Source: Cannabis sativa | Lineage: Eukaryota > Streptophyta > Magnoliopsida > Rosales > Cannabaceae | Assembly (NCBI RefSeq): GCF_029168945.1 | Contig: NC_083603.1 | Span: forward strand, 20,894,001 to 20,958,000 | DNA: 64,000 nt | Direction: 5' to 3' | Shown here: piece after piece, positions 44,227 to 57,300 of the stretch | Numbering within the stretch: position 1 is the first letter of the stretch | How the letters are laid out: the number at the start of each line of letters is the position of its first letter | Program-made: the position numbers and the translations under genes | The notes under the pieces: model-generated | What the model was told of the DNA's origin: nothing | What the model saw: only the letters and a program-made list of their open reading frames with translations | Database searches by the model: none

Positions 44227-44491
44227 GCTGTGTTGTCTTCCGAAGATCGTCACGACATGTACAATCATCATCAGCAGTTAGCTCGTTCCACGGTTCAGTA
44301 AGCCTTTATTGCTTTAGTAGTTTATTTATTTATTTTATGAATAAAAAAAGCTTGATAGGAAGCATGTTAGTAGCCTGATAGTAGAATAGGCGCATGTTTC
44401 TTTTTTAATTTCCAAATTAAGCGGCATTAGTAAGCTCTCGATGATCGTTACCTGAAGTGCCAACTCGGGGTTTCGAGGCTGTTCAGACTAG

Positions 44492-45879
44492 ATGGACGCC
44501 AGACGAAATATTAGGAGTCAGGGCATCTCAGTCGGGTCAGATCAAGGTCAAGGAGCTCAGTTTCCCCCAAGTGTTATGGGTCGAGGTAGAGGTCCCAAGG
44601 GCAGGGCTCGTGGACGGGGTGATGTCAACTAGCCACAGGCTGCCCAGGTCAATCAGGAAGCCCAGAATTGGGAAGTTGGGTTAGCTGAAATGCAAGCCAG
44701 AATTGAAGAGCAAGACCTCGAGATACAGAGATTAAGGCAGCAGGGGGCTCCTGCAGCGCCTGTGCCAGTAGTTCCAGTGGCACCTGCCCCTGCTGCTCAG
44801 GCCGAAATAGTGGTGGCGGCCAACAGATTGGAACCTTTGTATGAACGGTTCCGGAAGCAAACACCTCCGGTCTTTCTGGGAGGTCCAGATGTGATGAAGG
44901 CCGAACAGTGGCTAACGGTGCCACTTTCCAGTTTCAAGAAGACGCTCTTGTCTGGTGGGACATGGTGTCTCAGATTCACGACGTCACCACCATGACTTGG
45001 GAAAGGTTCCAGGAACTCTTCAACGCCAAGTATTATAACGAGGCGGTCAGAAGCGCCAAGAGGAAAGAGTTCGCTCACCTGACCCAGCGTGAGAATATGA
45101 GCGTGACCGAGTATACTACTCAGTTTGACCGGTTGGCGAGGTTAGCCTCGGGTATAGTGCCAACCGACTTCAGCAAGAAAGAGAAGTACCTGGACGGGTT
45201 AAATGCAAAGATTAAACATGACTTGATGATCACCACTGACGACAAGACCACCTACGCTGAGATGGTGCAGAAGGCACTGCGAGCTGAGGGCGCAGTTGGA
45301 TGTATGTCGGAGTCGGCTAGTACTCCGGCGAGTGGCGGGGCTCCTACCCCTCCTGCATCAGGCTTTAGCAGGGGGAGTAGTGGTTCGGCCATGGACCAGA
45401 AAAGGAGAGCATCCACTGCATCCGGAGGCTCGAGTCAGAACAAGAGGTTCCGGGGGAACCAGAATAAAGGTAGTCGTTCTAGTGGTGCAGAGACCCGGTT
45501 CTCCTATCCCGAGTGCCCCAGCTGCAAAAGGCACCATCGGGGTGAATGCAAGGGTCAGGGATGCTTTCACTGTGGCATGCCCGGACACTTCAAGAGGGAT
45601 TGTCCCCAGCTCCGCTCAGAGGCACCGAGGGCTCCGGCGATACCCACTCCAGCTAGGGTGTTCGCCATCACTCAGGCTGATGCAGATGCCAGCCCATCAG
45701 TTGTAACAGCTCAGCTTTCGGTTAATAACTCACTTTACTCAGTACGGTTTGATTCCGGGGCTACACATTCTTATGTGGCAGCCGGAGTCTTTAGTAAATT
45801 GGATAGACCGTATGATAGATATGAATCAGGGTTTGGAACCCTATTACCTGGCGGAGAGTTAGTTATCTCCAAAAGGTAA
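44492..45879 (+). pseudogene. gypsy-2 gag-protease region, broken
   Basis: ATG 44492 (MDARRNIRSQG) opens gag. An in-frame TAG at 44630-44632 interrupts it after 46 codons. The frame goes on (EEQDLEIQRLRQQ) to about 44912, where about 20 codons present in gypsy-1 are missing and the frame shifts. The next frame (44908-45879) has FQEDALVWWDMV (capsid domain), CFHCGMPGHFKRDC (zinc knuckle) and DSGATHS (aspartic protease), ending at TAA 45877-45879. A further shift near 45893 leads into pol. Confidence 0.9.
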
Positions 45880-45896
45880 ATTAGGTCTATGCTGAC

Positions 45897-48800
45897 TTGA
45901 TAGAGATGAGCCTAGTAGAGTTCGATATTATTTTAGGAATGGATTTCCTATCTAAATATTCGGCGAGCATTGATTGCAAAAGGAAGATGGTGATCTTCCA
46001 ACCGGAAAGTGAAGAACCTTTTGTGTTTGTTGGTTCGGTTCGGGGATCTCGGATCCCAGTGATTTCGGCCATGTCAGCTAAAGCATTATTGCATGGCGGT
46101 TGTTTAGGGTTTCTGGCCGTGGTGGTGGACACCACTCAGCCAGATACCATTCGGCCAGAGGACATCAAGGTGGTTCGGGAATTTTTGGATGTTTTTCCCG
46201 AAGAACTTCCAGGGTTACCACCTCAGCGGGAGATTGACTTCGTGATAGATTTGGCACCAGGGGTGGAACCGGTTTCCAAGGCTCCATATAGAATGGCTCC
46301 AGCTGAACTTAAGGAGTTAAAGATTCAGCTCCAGGGGTTGCTTGACATAGGGTTTATTCGGCCTAGTGTCTCACCCTGGGGAGCCCCGATTTTATTCGTC
46401 AAGAAGAAAGATGGAACTATGAGGATGTGCATCGATTACAGAGAATTGAACAAGTTAACAGTGAAGAATAAATATCCATTACCTAGGATCGATGATTTAT
46501 TCGATCAGCTTCAGGGGAAGACGGTCTTTTCTAAGATTGATCTCCGTTCGGGTTATCACCAGTTGAGAATCCGAGAGGAGGACATTCCGAAGACGGCTTT
46601 CCGCACTAGGTATGGACATTATGAATTCCTGGTTATGTCGTTCGGACTAACCAATTCTCCTGCAGCATTCATGGACTTGATGAATAGAGTATTCAAGGAT
46701 TTCCTCGATATCTGTGTGATTGTGTTTATCGACGACATCCTCGTGTACTCTCAATCAGAAGAGGAGCATGAGTTACATCTTCAGATGGTTTTGCAACGGC
46801 TTCGGGAACACAAACTTTATGCCAAGTTCAAGAAATGCGAATTTTGGCTATCTCAGGTGTCCTTCTTAGGGCACATTGTCAGCAAAGAAGGGATCAAGTT
46901 GGATCCCGGGAAGATAGAATCCGTCAGGGATTGGCCGAGACCGAAGACAGTGACAGAGATTAGAAGCTTCTTGGGTTTAGCTGGGTACTACCGTAGGTTC
47001 GTAGAAGGGTTCTCAAAAATTTCAATGCCCTTAACCGAACTTACAAAGAAGAATCAGCGGTTTGTCTGGTCAGACAAGTGCGAAGCTAGTTTTCAGGAGC
47101 TGAAACAGAGGTTGATTACCGCTCCAGTACTAGCTTTGCCATCGGACAACGAGAAGTTCGTAGTTTATTGTGATGCATCCAGAAAGGGTTTGGGGTGTGT
47201 GTTGATGCAAGCCGATCGGGTCATCGCTTATGCCTCCCGTCAGTTAAAGGATTACGAACAGCGATACCCGACTCATGATCTAGAGTTGGCCGCGGTGGTT
47301 TTTGCATTGAAGATTTGGCGGCATTACCTTTACGAACAAAGGTGTGAAATCTATACCGACCATAAAAGACTCAAGTATTTCTTTACTCAGAAAGATTTGA
47401 ACATGAGACAGAGACGTTGGTTGGAATTAGTCAAAGATTACGACTGTGAGATTCTCTATCATCCTGGGAAAGCCAATGTAGTGGCCGATGCCCTGAGTAG
47501 GAAGGGTCCCGGGCAGGTAGCTAGCATGGTTCAGATTTCACCTCAGCTAGCAGAGGATATGGTTAGATCCAGCATTGAGTTTGTGGTAGGTCAGCTTCAC
47601 AACTTAACGCTGCAATCTGATCTGTTGGAAAGAATTAAAGCCGCTCAAATGACTGATCCAGAGTTAGTGAAGATCAGAGATGAGGTTTTGGCTGGTCAAG
47701 CCAAGGATTTTTCAGTGTCAGACATCGGGATGCTTTAGTATAAAGCTAGGGTTTGTGTTCCGAATAGTGTGGAACTCAGGAATGAGATCTTAGAGGAGGC
47801 TCCTTCTACCCCTTATTCTCTGCATCCCGGCACCACTAAGATGTACCAAGATCTTAAACCGTACTTCTGGTGGAGCGGTATGAAGAAGAATTTGGTAGAA
47901 TTTGTATCGAGGTGCCTCACTTGTCAGCAGATTAAGGCTGAACATCAGAGACCAGCAGGGTTGTTGCAGCCTCTAACCCTACCAGAATGGAAGTGGGAAG
48001 ATATCACGATGGATTTTGTGGTCGGGTTACCTAGGACCACGGGTTTGTTTGATTCCATCTGGGTAGTGGTGGATCGATTTACGAAATCTGCTCATTTTCT
48101 GCCTGTTAGAACAACATTTAAAGTGGATCAGTTGGCAGAATTGTATGTCAGAGAGATTGTAAGACTTCACGGGGTACCGAAGTCTATAGTTTCGGATAGG
48201 GATCCGAAATTCACCTCCAAATTTTGGCAGAGTTTGCAACGAGCAATGGGTACAAAGCTGAAATTCAGTACAGCATTCCATCCTCAGACAGATGGTGAGT
48301 CCGAAAGGACAATTCAGATTTTGGAGGACATGTTGCGAGCCTGTGTTATGGATTTTGAAGGCTCATGGAATAAATATCTACCGTTGATAGAATTTTCTTA
48401 CAACAACAGTTATCAGAGTACGATAGGGATGGCTCCCTATGAACTGTTATACGGTAGGAAGTGTAGATCTCCCATCCACTGGGATGAGACAGGGGAGAGA
48501 AAATACTCAGGTCCAGAGTCAGTGCAGCGGACCAATGAGGCAATAGAGAAGATAAAAGCCCGAATGCTTGCCTCACAGAGTAAACAGAAAAGTTATGCAG
48601 ATCCGAAACGCAGAGATGTTGAGTTCCAAGTAGGGGACCATGTGTTTTTACGGGTATCTCCAATGAAGGGGATCAAACGTTTTGGGAAAAGAGGCAAGTT
48701 ATGCCCTAGATTTACAGGAACTTTCGAGATTCTCGAGAAGATAGGTCAAGTGGCATACCGGTTAGCGTTGCCTCCAGCTTTATCAGCAGTTCACAACGTA

Positions 48801-49106
48801 TTCCATGTCTCGATGTTGAGAAAATATGTTTCAGATCCCTCTCATATACTCAATTATGAGAGCCTTGAACTGCAGCCAGATATGTCATATCAAGAGCAGC
48901 CAGTGCAGATCCTGGATAGAAAGGATAAAGTCCTTCGGAATAAGACCATAGCATTGGTCAAAGTTCTCTGGAGAAACAGCAAGGTGGAGGAAGCCACCTG
49001 GGAGCTAGAGTCAGATATGAGAGCTCAATATCCAGAGTTGTTCAGGTTAGATTTCGGGGACGAAATCCTTTTAAGGGGGAATAGTTGTAAAGACCGCTTA
49101 GTTTAA
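45897..49106 (+). pseudogene. gypsy-2 pol (RT-RNase H-integrase) with one in-frame TAG
   Basis: Open from about 45897 with DIILGMDFL (protease end), RT ([19 protein letters not shown]), RNase H ([26 protein letters not shown]) and the integrase linker. An in-frame TAG occurs at 47736-47738. The same frame then continues through the integrase zinc finger (CLTCQQIK) and the DDE core ([32 protein letters not shown]). A GPY-like module and a tail follow to TAA 49104-49106, which lies 18-20 bases inside the 3' LTR. Apart from the TAG, no lesion is visible over about 1070 codons, including across the integrase frameshift point of gypsy-1. Confidence 0.9.
49069..49085 (+). other. gypsy-2 polypurine tract
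   Basis: TTTTAAGGGGGAATAGT immediately precedes the 3' LTR start. Confidence 0.85.
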
Positions 49107-51499
49107 TTTGGAAATTAGTAGCTAATCACGTTTTACTATGAAAATTATTTATAGCTATTTAAATAATTATTATACTGTTATTATTGAATTCTGAAATGCA
49201 TTTTATGTCATTCAGTAGTCTTCATAATTTTGCATTTCCGGTGCCCGGTAGCATGAAACTCGGTGTTTGGCTCAATAAAATCACAACTTAGTATGTTAGT
49301 AGTTTGGGGCAGTTTATTAGACATTAGGAATGTCGGGAATGGCCGGGAATTTAGAATTTATCAAAAATACCCCTTTAGTGTTATTTTTGTGATTTTAGTG
49401 TGAAGGGGCAAAATGGTCATTTTGCCCCATTGATAGTTTGTCTTTTGTGACTTAATAAAGTGGAAAATATATGTTTATTTTATTATGTTTTGGCTGAAGT
49501 AAAATAGGAGTAAGTGACATTTAATTTCATTTTCATTTCAAAAATCAAAGTTAGAAAAGAAAAATACAAAATTTCTCAAAAGCTCTCTCTCTTTTCCTCT
49601 CTCTTTTTCGGCCACTTGAGGCAGCAAGAAAAGTGGATTTTCCTCTTCAATTTCAAGTGATTTTCAGCAAGTTAAAGTGTTTCTAGTTGAGGTATTTCTT
49701 GTCTAGTTTTCTTCCTTTGTTTTCTTGAAATTTTTTATGAAAAAGATGAGTAATGCATGATGATTTTGATGGTGTTGCTGCTGTTAATTGTTGTTGTTGT
49801 TTCCATGTTTAAAATGTTGATTTAAGTATGTTTAATTAGGTTGAATTGCATGCTAGTTATTCTTGCTCTAGTTGGATAGATTTCTTGTTAAAAAGCTTGA
49901 GTTTTTAAAGAGAAATTGTGTAAATTGTTGTTGTAGTTGTTGCATGAATTAGGGTTAGTTTTCTGCAGTATTATTATGCTTGTTTATGAAGTTCTAAGCT
50001 AGTTTTGAGGCCTGTTAGTGAGCTTTAGCCAAGTTTGAGTTTGAACTCAAAGCTTGGAGCTCACATGGTGTTTTTCAATTCTGTGCATTCTGGGTGATTT
50101 TAATGCTTTAGAAATGTTATTTGGGTTATATAGAACAGGTCTGGAAGGTTTGAGGTGATTTGGGTTGGATTTGATTGAGTGGTGAATTTTTGAAAAATTC
50201 CTGCGAGGAACCGGAATTCCGGTTGTGTAACCGGAATTCCGGATGAGGGTCCAAGAATTCTCAGAACCGGAATTCCGGTTGCAGAACCGGTCTACCGGTT
50301 GTGGAATTTTCAGGAACCCTAGTTTTCCTCGTTTTTATGTTATTTGGGGTATTGCCATGCTTTTTATCGATAGGGTAACTTTTAGTTCCTAGTTTAAGTC
50401 CCCGGGAAGTGATTTAGCGTATCACTTATAGTGTTGTGATTTTTATGGTTTAGGAGCCTGTAATCCGCCGCGCAGATAGTTCCAGTCAGGTTGACCGGCA
50501 CACTTGAATTCGGAATCCAGGTAAGATTAGTATAACAGTATGCATATGTAGATTACATGTTTAGCGTGCATGTAGGAAGCCTGTTAGATTACATTAGATA
50601 TGTATGTTGGCTTCGAACCATCCAACTGTGTCACGTCGGTACAGGCTGGAGTATGACCAGCAGCCGGAGTATGACCGGTTCGACCGATTAGGCTGACACT
50701 GTATCACGTCGGTACAGGCTGGAGTATGACCAACAGCCAGAGTATGACCGGTTCGACCGATCAGGCTGATACTTAGGTTGGTGGTTCCGTACTATTTGAC
50801 GTATCACGTCGGTACAGGCTGGAGTATGACCAACAGCCGGAGTATGACCAGCAGTCGGAGTATGACCGGTTCGACCGATCAGGCTGATACTGTAACACAT
50901 CGGTACAGGCTGGAGTATGACCAGCAGCCGGAGTATGACCGGTTCGACCGATCAGGCTGTTACTTGTCAATAGTACCGTCCCTATGAACGTTCAAAACTC
51001 ATTACCGTGTTGGACACGGCAGTTAGGGGGACTCATTATCGTGTTGGACACAGCAGTTAGGGTTATGGTCAGGGGTATGTTCGTCTGATCATGACCAGGA
51101 TTTATGTATGAATATTATTATGCTTTTCTTACTGAGTCTGTCGACTCACAGTGCTATGTTTATGTGTAGGTAAAGGCAAGGCTAAAGCTGATGGACCGTG
51201 AACGAGCCTATGAAGATTGTACATGTCGAGGGGGTTAGGCCTGGAGCGTACGATCGTCGGGACAGCGAGGCTATTTTTGTAACTAGTCGCTAGGCGACAA
51301 ATATTTTGTATAAGCAGTAAACTTTTGTAAATGATTTTGTAATCGGGATCCCGAGTCTTTTGTATAAATATTTTACAAGTTTAATTAAAAAGCAAAAATT
51401 TTAATTAATCATGTTTTCCATAAACCTCGTTGATTAGCAACGAGCTGCACAGCATGTTTAAAAATCACGTAATACGCCTATGCTAGTTAGGGTGTTACA
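49086..51499 (+). repeat. gypsy-2 3' LTR
   Basis: Same ends as the 5' LTR but 37 bp longer, explained by two extra 18-bp steps (CAGCCGGAGTATGACC-like) in the subrepeat array at 50625-50965. The palindromic motifs at about 50208-50305 are better preserved here. Confidence 0.95.
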
Positions 51500-51504
51500 A
51501 ATTA

Positions 51505-51675
51505 TACTTATAAAAACCTATAACATATTCAACTTATAATAATTTTATAATAATCACTCTTAAAATAATTAAAATGTCACGAGTTCAATACTTCAAAAGT
51601 AATATTTTCTTTTCTTTTCTTTACTTATATTTAATTTAAGATTTCAGTTAATTTAATAGTTTGAAAATTCTATCA
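51505..51675 (+). repeat. inverted repeat arm C, inner part
   Basis: Continuation of the 41515-41832 repeat after gypsy-2; pairs with about 63480-63640 in reverse. Confidence 0.65.
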
Positions 51676-51844
51676 TATTATATTAATTAATTTTATTTTT
51701 CAAGATTATAATGTTCAATGTATTTAAAAATTTTAGATATAAAATTAATTTTTTACATCACTTACATCATTTATAAAATCATGCATGAACTAGTAAATAA
51801 TATACATTCATAGTATAGTTATTCTTAAACTTAGTTTAAGGTAG

Positions 51845-52466
51845 GATTCTGAAAAAAGTCCAACCAGCAGACTAGTTCCCAACTGAAAGATCGGTTCTTG
51901 GGGATCAACTGGTCGACCGGTTGTTATAGGCTCCCCTGAACCGGTAGACCGGTTCAGTGCAGGGAACCCCAAAAATGTCCTCCACAACTCAATTCGAGCC
52001 CAAACTCTACCATACTCTCTAGAACACTTGCATACACTATAATACTAAATCCATTTCAAGCAATAGAACACATTAAATAGCTCAGAAATTAAAAACACCA
52101 TTAGAGAGCCAACTTAGGCTCTCTAACTTCAAGTTTGAGTAATTCGTAGCACAACTAGCTATCTCAGCACAAAATCAACTAAAACAAACCTATCTTAACC
52201 CCAGAATTCAAACCCAAACTAGTTGCACACTACAGAACCTCAAATCACTAAAATCATGCAATTAACATATCTTGAGCTCAAGAAAACCATAAAGAAGAAG
52301 GCTAAGCATTATACCTTGAATTGGACCTCCTATTTCTGATTGAAAACTCTTTAATTGTAGCAAGGGTAGTTTAGTCATTTACCACTCCCGACAAATCCCC
52401 GATATCTCCAATGCCTAACAATAGTACCCCGCTATTGACATTCTAAATATACAAAACGTGACTCTC
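51845..52466 (-). repeat. old gypsy-like LTR remnant, left piece
   Basis: On the minus strand it shows the same order of features as the gypsy-2 LTR: a phrase like the AATGTCTAATAAACCGCCCC zone, a T-rich/(CT) zone, a LINE-free A-rich middle and CCGGTAGACCGGTT motifs (51880-51960). Overall similarity is low. The copia-type element at 52472 cuts it; the other piece is at 62582-62770. Confidence 0.45.
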
Positions 52467-52471
52467 TAATG

Positions 52472-54307
52472 TGTTGGGTTTTATTCCCTAAATAAAACTC
52501 TTTACAATCTGATTAGTTATCAATATAAGAAATTTGAAGTGATTTATGTTTGCATGAATTTTACATGTTAATGGTTTAATATGTTTATTACATTTACACA
52601 CAAAATCAGTTAAATCCAGATCATATATTTATTCACAATTACAGTATCGTCAACATAGTGGAATGTGATTGTGATCATATGAATCAAAAGACTTAGTCCC
52701 TATTTCATCAGTGTTATTGGATTTACACTAATGTGATAATCAGCGATGATGTATACTTACACTTGGAGTAAGTGTTATTTTCTTTCCAGGACATTAGCAA
52801 AGTATACTAGTTTCGAATGTATGGAGTATACATTGGACTGGACCGATATTGCAACTAAGTTAAGATATTACAAACTTACCGTTATATATCTTTCCAAGTC
52901 AATATCAGTAGTTGATCTTAAGATTAAAAGAATCTAAATCCTGATATGCTTAGGCTCAACTCAGGAGTACTATTCATGTTCTTTGATTTATTAGTTAAGC
53001 CTACTTTTGGGTCAGGGTGATACGTATATTTTGGGAACATGATAGTATGATTGAGTGGGAGTGCTAAACATAAATATGGAATCTATAGCTTCTACTGGAT
53101 GAGCTCTTGTTTAACTGACTAATTATTAGATCACTAAACACCATTTACAGGTAGCTAAGTGTTTTAAGGGGCAAAATACATTGAGGGGTGAGAATTGTAA
53201 AATTATCCCATCTCGATGTAAATCATCTATATAGAGGATCTTTAAATCACAATAAGATTATAACAATGGTTAAATGAGATAGCATATCTATATCGTGGAA
53301 CATATAATATGCTCTATATAAGTCTGAGAGTGCAATTCTAAGTTCTAAGAGTGGATTCAACGAAGAATTAATAAGTAGGAATTTACTTGGTAAATTTGGT
53401 TCACTTATTGGAAGCTCAGCATATAGATCCATGGTCCCCATTCTAGTTGAGAACATTCTGCTTGTAAGACTCAATAATTGATTCGTGATTGGTCAATTAT
53501 AATTCTAAAGTTAGACTATGTCTAATTTATGAATTTTCACTAAGCAGGGGCGAAATTGTAAAGAAAAGAGATTCTAGGTTTATTTATTTATTAATGGACT
53601 TTATATGTCTAGTTAATAATTAAATTAAATGACAATATTATTTAATAATCTATTTTAGTTATTAAATAATTAGTTTTGGCATTTAAATGGTTAGAATTGG
53701 AAAATTGGCATTTTTGAGAAAATAGAAATAAAATTTGTTAAAACTGCAAAATCAAGTGGGCCCATTATCTACACCTTGGCTGGCCACTTGTTTGACTTTT
53801 TCAAATTGATATTTTCATTATTTAATGCCAAATAATTCCTAACCTAAACCTAGTAGTTGCCTATAAATAGAAAGTGATAGCTCAGTCAAAAACATACTTT
53901 CATCAGTTATCTAACAGAAAATTTCTCTCTTCAGAAAACTGAGCCTTCCCCTTTTTCTATACCTTGGCCGAACCCCTCTCTTCTCTTTTCCTCTTCTATA
54001 TTTTGACTCTAGTGAAAGAGTGAGTGCCCACACACAGCAAGCAGTAAGTCAATCATAGATTGGAAGACTGTGAAGGATCAAACTCAAAGAGAAGGACATT
54101 CGAGCTCAGATATTGATTATACTCTGCGACAAAAAGGATACAAGGTTTAGATATCTGAGTGGAAGGAGACATTAATTTCGCTCCATCAATGTAAGGTTTT
54201 CTTAACTTTATATGTGTTTATTTTATCGTTTTAGAAAGTTCATATTTAGGGTGTTAAACAACATACTTGTGAGTAGATCTAAGATCCTGGTAAAATAATA
54301 TCCAACA
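52472..54307 (+). repeat. TR-GAG-like element 5' LTR
   Basis: 1836 bp with a CTATAAATAG box at 53871-53880. It lacks 53 bp present in the 3' LTR (deletion point near 53100, after CTTCTACTGG), with a short shared TGG at the join. Confidence 0.95.
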
Positions 54308-57300
54308 ACTGGCCTCAGAGCCATGGTAATTGATTTTCTTGCAAGAAATTTGGACTTTAAAACGATTGTTTGTTATTTGGATGGTTTCATGTTGTATTGA
54401 GTGTTATATGATGATTGATTGATGTTTGTGAATTTTCGTGAAAAATAATTGAAATTTTGTTTCTAGAATTATTTTTATTGGATAGTATGGAAATAATTAA
54501 GCAAGTTACTTTTTACAGAACTCAATTTCGATTTAATTTGAATTAGTTATGATTTTTTGAAGATTCGAAAAAAGATAGGGCAGCAGCACTCACCCACGCG
54601 CGCGGACAAGGGGCATTCAGACAAGCAGCTCGCCCAGCGCCTGTCTGAAGCCCGATACGCGCGCGGAAATGCTGCACGCTTTCCCTTCTGCCGAGGTTTC
54701 TCGGCCAGCACCCATCTGTGCGCGCGCGGACGTGTATGCAACACATACCGTCCGTACAGGTCACAATTTTTTTGTTTTTTTTTTTGCTTTTTTCATGCTT
54801 TTTCATGGATTTAACTTCGAATTTTTTGTGTAGTTCTGTATTTATACATTTACTAATCCTAATTCAATTCTAATTATCATAATTAAATTATTTAATATTT
54901 TTTTTAATTTAATTCATGATATTAGTGTAATTTGAATTTGAAATTAGTAAATATCTATCTTTTTTGCTTAATTATCTATCTTATTTTTAAATTTGATTAT
55001 ATCTTATCTTATTTTTAAATTTAAGGTCAGATATTAAATTTTTTAAATTAATTTTTTTTTTTAAATAATTTGACCTTATTTAAATTTAAAATAAGATAAC
55101 TATAATCATGAAATTTTAAATAGATGTAAGATATTTTGCTAACTTTTAAATTTTGTTATTTTATTTATTTAAATTAAATTTAAAATCTAAAAAAGATATT
55201 TAATTTATCTTTTTTTATTTTTTATTTAATTTTTATTTATAAAATAACATTTAATTTTTCAAAGTAGTTAGCAAATTTTGAAATGATATTTAGGTTAGTT
55301 GAAACTTAATTTTTCAAAATTGTAGGTTTAATTTTAAATATTTTTTTTAAATAATTTCGAAATTAAATATAAATTTTTATTTATTTATTTATTATTTTCG
55401 AAAAATAAATATTTTTTTATTTTTTTCCGAAAATTAAATATTAATTTTATTTATTTATTTAATTATTTTATTTTCGAAATTTATTTATTTAAAATTAAAT
55501 AAATCCTACATCCAACTATCCAGCTAACCTTGTTGCAGGAGTATGTGGTTTTAGCTTGTGTGTAAATTTTCAAAACCTATTATTACTTGATTGCAAATAG
55601 TCATGGTTAACTTGTTGAGAGATCTAATGATCTGATTTTAACTTATGGCTCCCTTGGTCAAGTTAATAATTTGTAACAGGTAAATTTTACAATCTTCTTT
55701 CATCTGTGTATGACCTAGCAACATGATAGGATCCATCCAAGTGTGTGCCTGTGTGATGCATATAGGTTGTTGCTAAATAAAATGTCACACCATGATAGAT
55801 TTTATTTAGGTCCATTTAGTTTTTGGACCTATTCAATTAATAACATTTATTTATTTTAAGGTTAAATTCTTCTCTTTTAGGCCTTGTGTGAGAGTTGGGA
55901 GCCATAGAAGTGGGTACGACATACTGAACCCAGTACCCCCTCACATGAACTACCCCAATTGTGAAGGTCCATTTGCCTGATTTGAATGACTGTACTAGGT
56001 TAATTATATTAGTTTGACCTAATAAAATTGAATTAGCAACATAATTAACTTTTAAAATATATGAAAATTTATTTTCATTTTAATATTTTAAAGTTAATTT
56101 TAAGAAAAACACTTTTAGTTTTAGATATTTTTTCTAGACAAACTATTTGTATTTTTCTTGTATTTAATTAAATAAAGAATTTTAAGTAACTAGATTCTTT
56201 CTGGAGCTTATTTAATTAAATATTCCTATTTAAGTTATAAATTAGTTATTTTAACTGATTTTTCATATCTAACTTAAATTTAAATATTTTATTTAATTTA
56301 AAATCAAGTTGAGGAATCCTAACCATTAGTTATTAAAGATTCTTAAGATATTTTTTAAGTTAGTTTTAAACTTAAAATGGAATATTTTTCAAATTAAGTG
56401 GTTATAACTTAATTTTTGATATTTAATTAAGTCTCAATTTGAAATTATTTAAGTTCTAGATTTTTTCTAAACAACTTAAATTAGATATTTTTCAAATTTT
56501 TTGTTAAAGATACTTAGTCAAATAAGATATTTTCTAGATAGTTATTTCTAGACTACTTATTATTTTTAATATTTAAATAGGAAAATATTATACATTGTGA
56601 AATTAATTATTTAAATAATTAATTTTGGTATAATTTTATTTAAGTATATTTTTCTTAGTATTAAACTAGAAATTAATAATTAAGCCTTCTCTACACTTAA
56701 TTATTTATTTCTTGAATTTAATACATTTAATTAAATTGAAAAATTTAAATATCTAAATTGATTTTCATCATGATACTTAAATATTTATTTTTCATGACAC
56801 CTAATTAAATAGAAAATTATTTTTTAGGTTGAAATTTAATTTTTCAACTTAAATTTAAATAATTTTCAAAATAGATTTTTTCTTTATTTTATTAATCAAT
56901 TTCGAAAATTTCATTTTAATTATGCAATATTTTTGAATTTATCTTGAAAAATAGATAGAGTTGTAAATTAATTATTTATTTTAATTAATTCTTGGACCAA
57001 CTTAAATCAATGATTTTTTCATCTATTGATTAATTTAAAATAAATGAAATTTAAAATATATATATTAGAAATTGAATTAATTAGTCAAAAGAAAATCTAG
57101 ATAGGTGATATTTTTGCTTGAAGTATTTTTCTAAGAGTTTATTATTTTTCGAAAAATTTGTTCGTTCTATACTTTATTTTTCGAATACAATAAATATATT
57201 CTCAAAGAAATTTTTAAGTTGCTAATTAATTTAAATTAATACAACTTAAATTAATTTCCTTAATATTTATATTTAAAATTACTACTAAGATGGAAATAAT

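Larger units (their letters stand above)
41833..51499 (+). mobile_element. Ty3/gypsy retrotransposon (gypsy-2), degenerate
   Basis: LTRs of 2377 bp (41833-44209) and 2414 bp (49086-51499) flank a Met-tRNA-like primer site, gag-pol and a polypurine tract. The 5-bp duplication AATTA lies outside (41828-41832 and 51500-51504). The protein is close to gypsy-1 through RT, RNase H and integrase, so the same clade, but the LTRs differ. Coding has two stops and two frameshifts in the gag-protease part and one stop in pol, and the LTRs differ by many substitutions and repeat-copy changes. It is older than gypsy-1. Confidence 0.95.

Noticed and set aside
44797..45706. Alternative frames inside gypsy-2 gag
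   Set aside because: They overlap the gag frame with the zinc knuckle and capsid motifs, which is clearly the real one.
54543..54814. Arginine-rich frames in the GC island on both strands
   Set aside because: Open on both strands simply because the GC-rich DNA lacks stops; no start context or family match, and the position is a retrotransposon leader.
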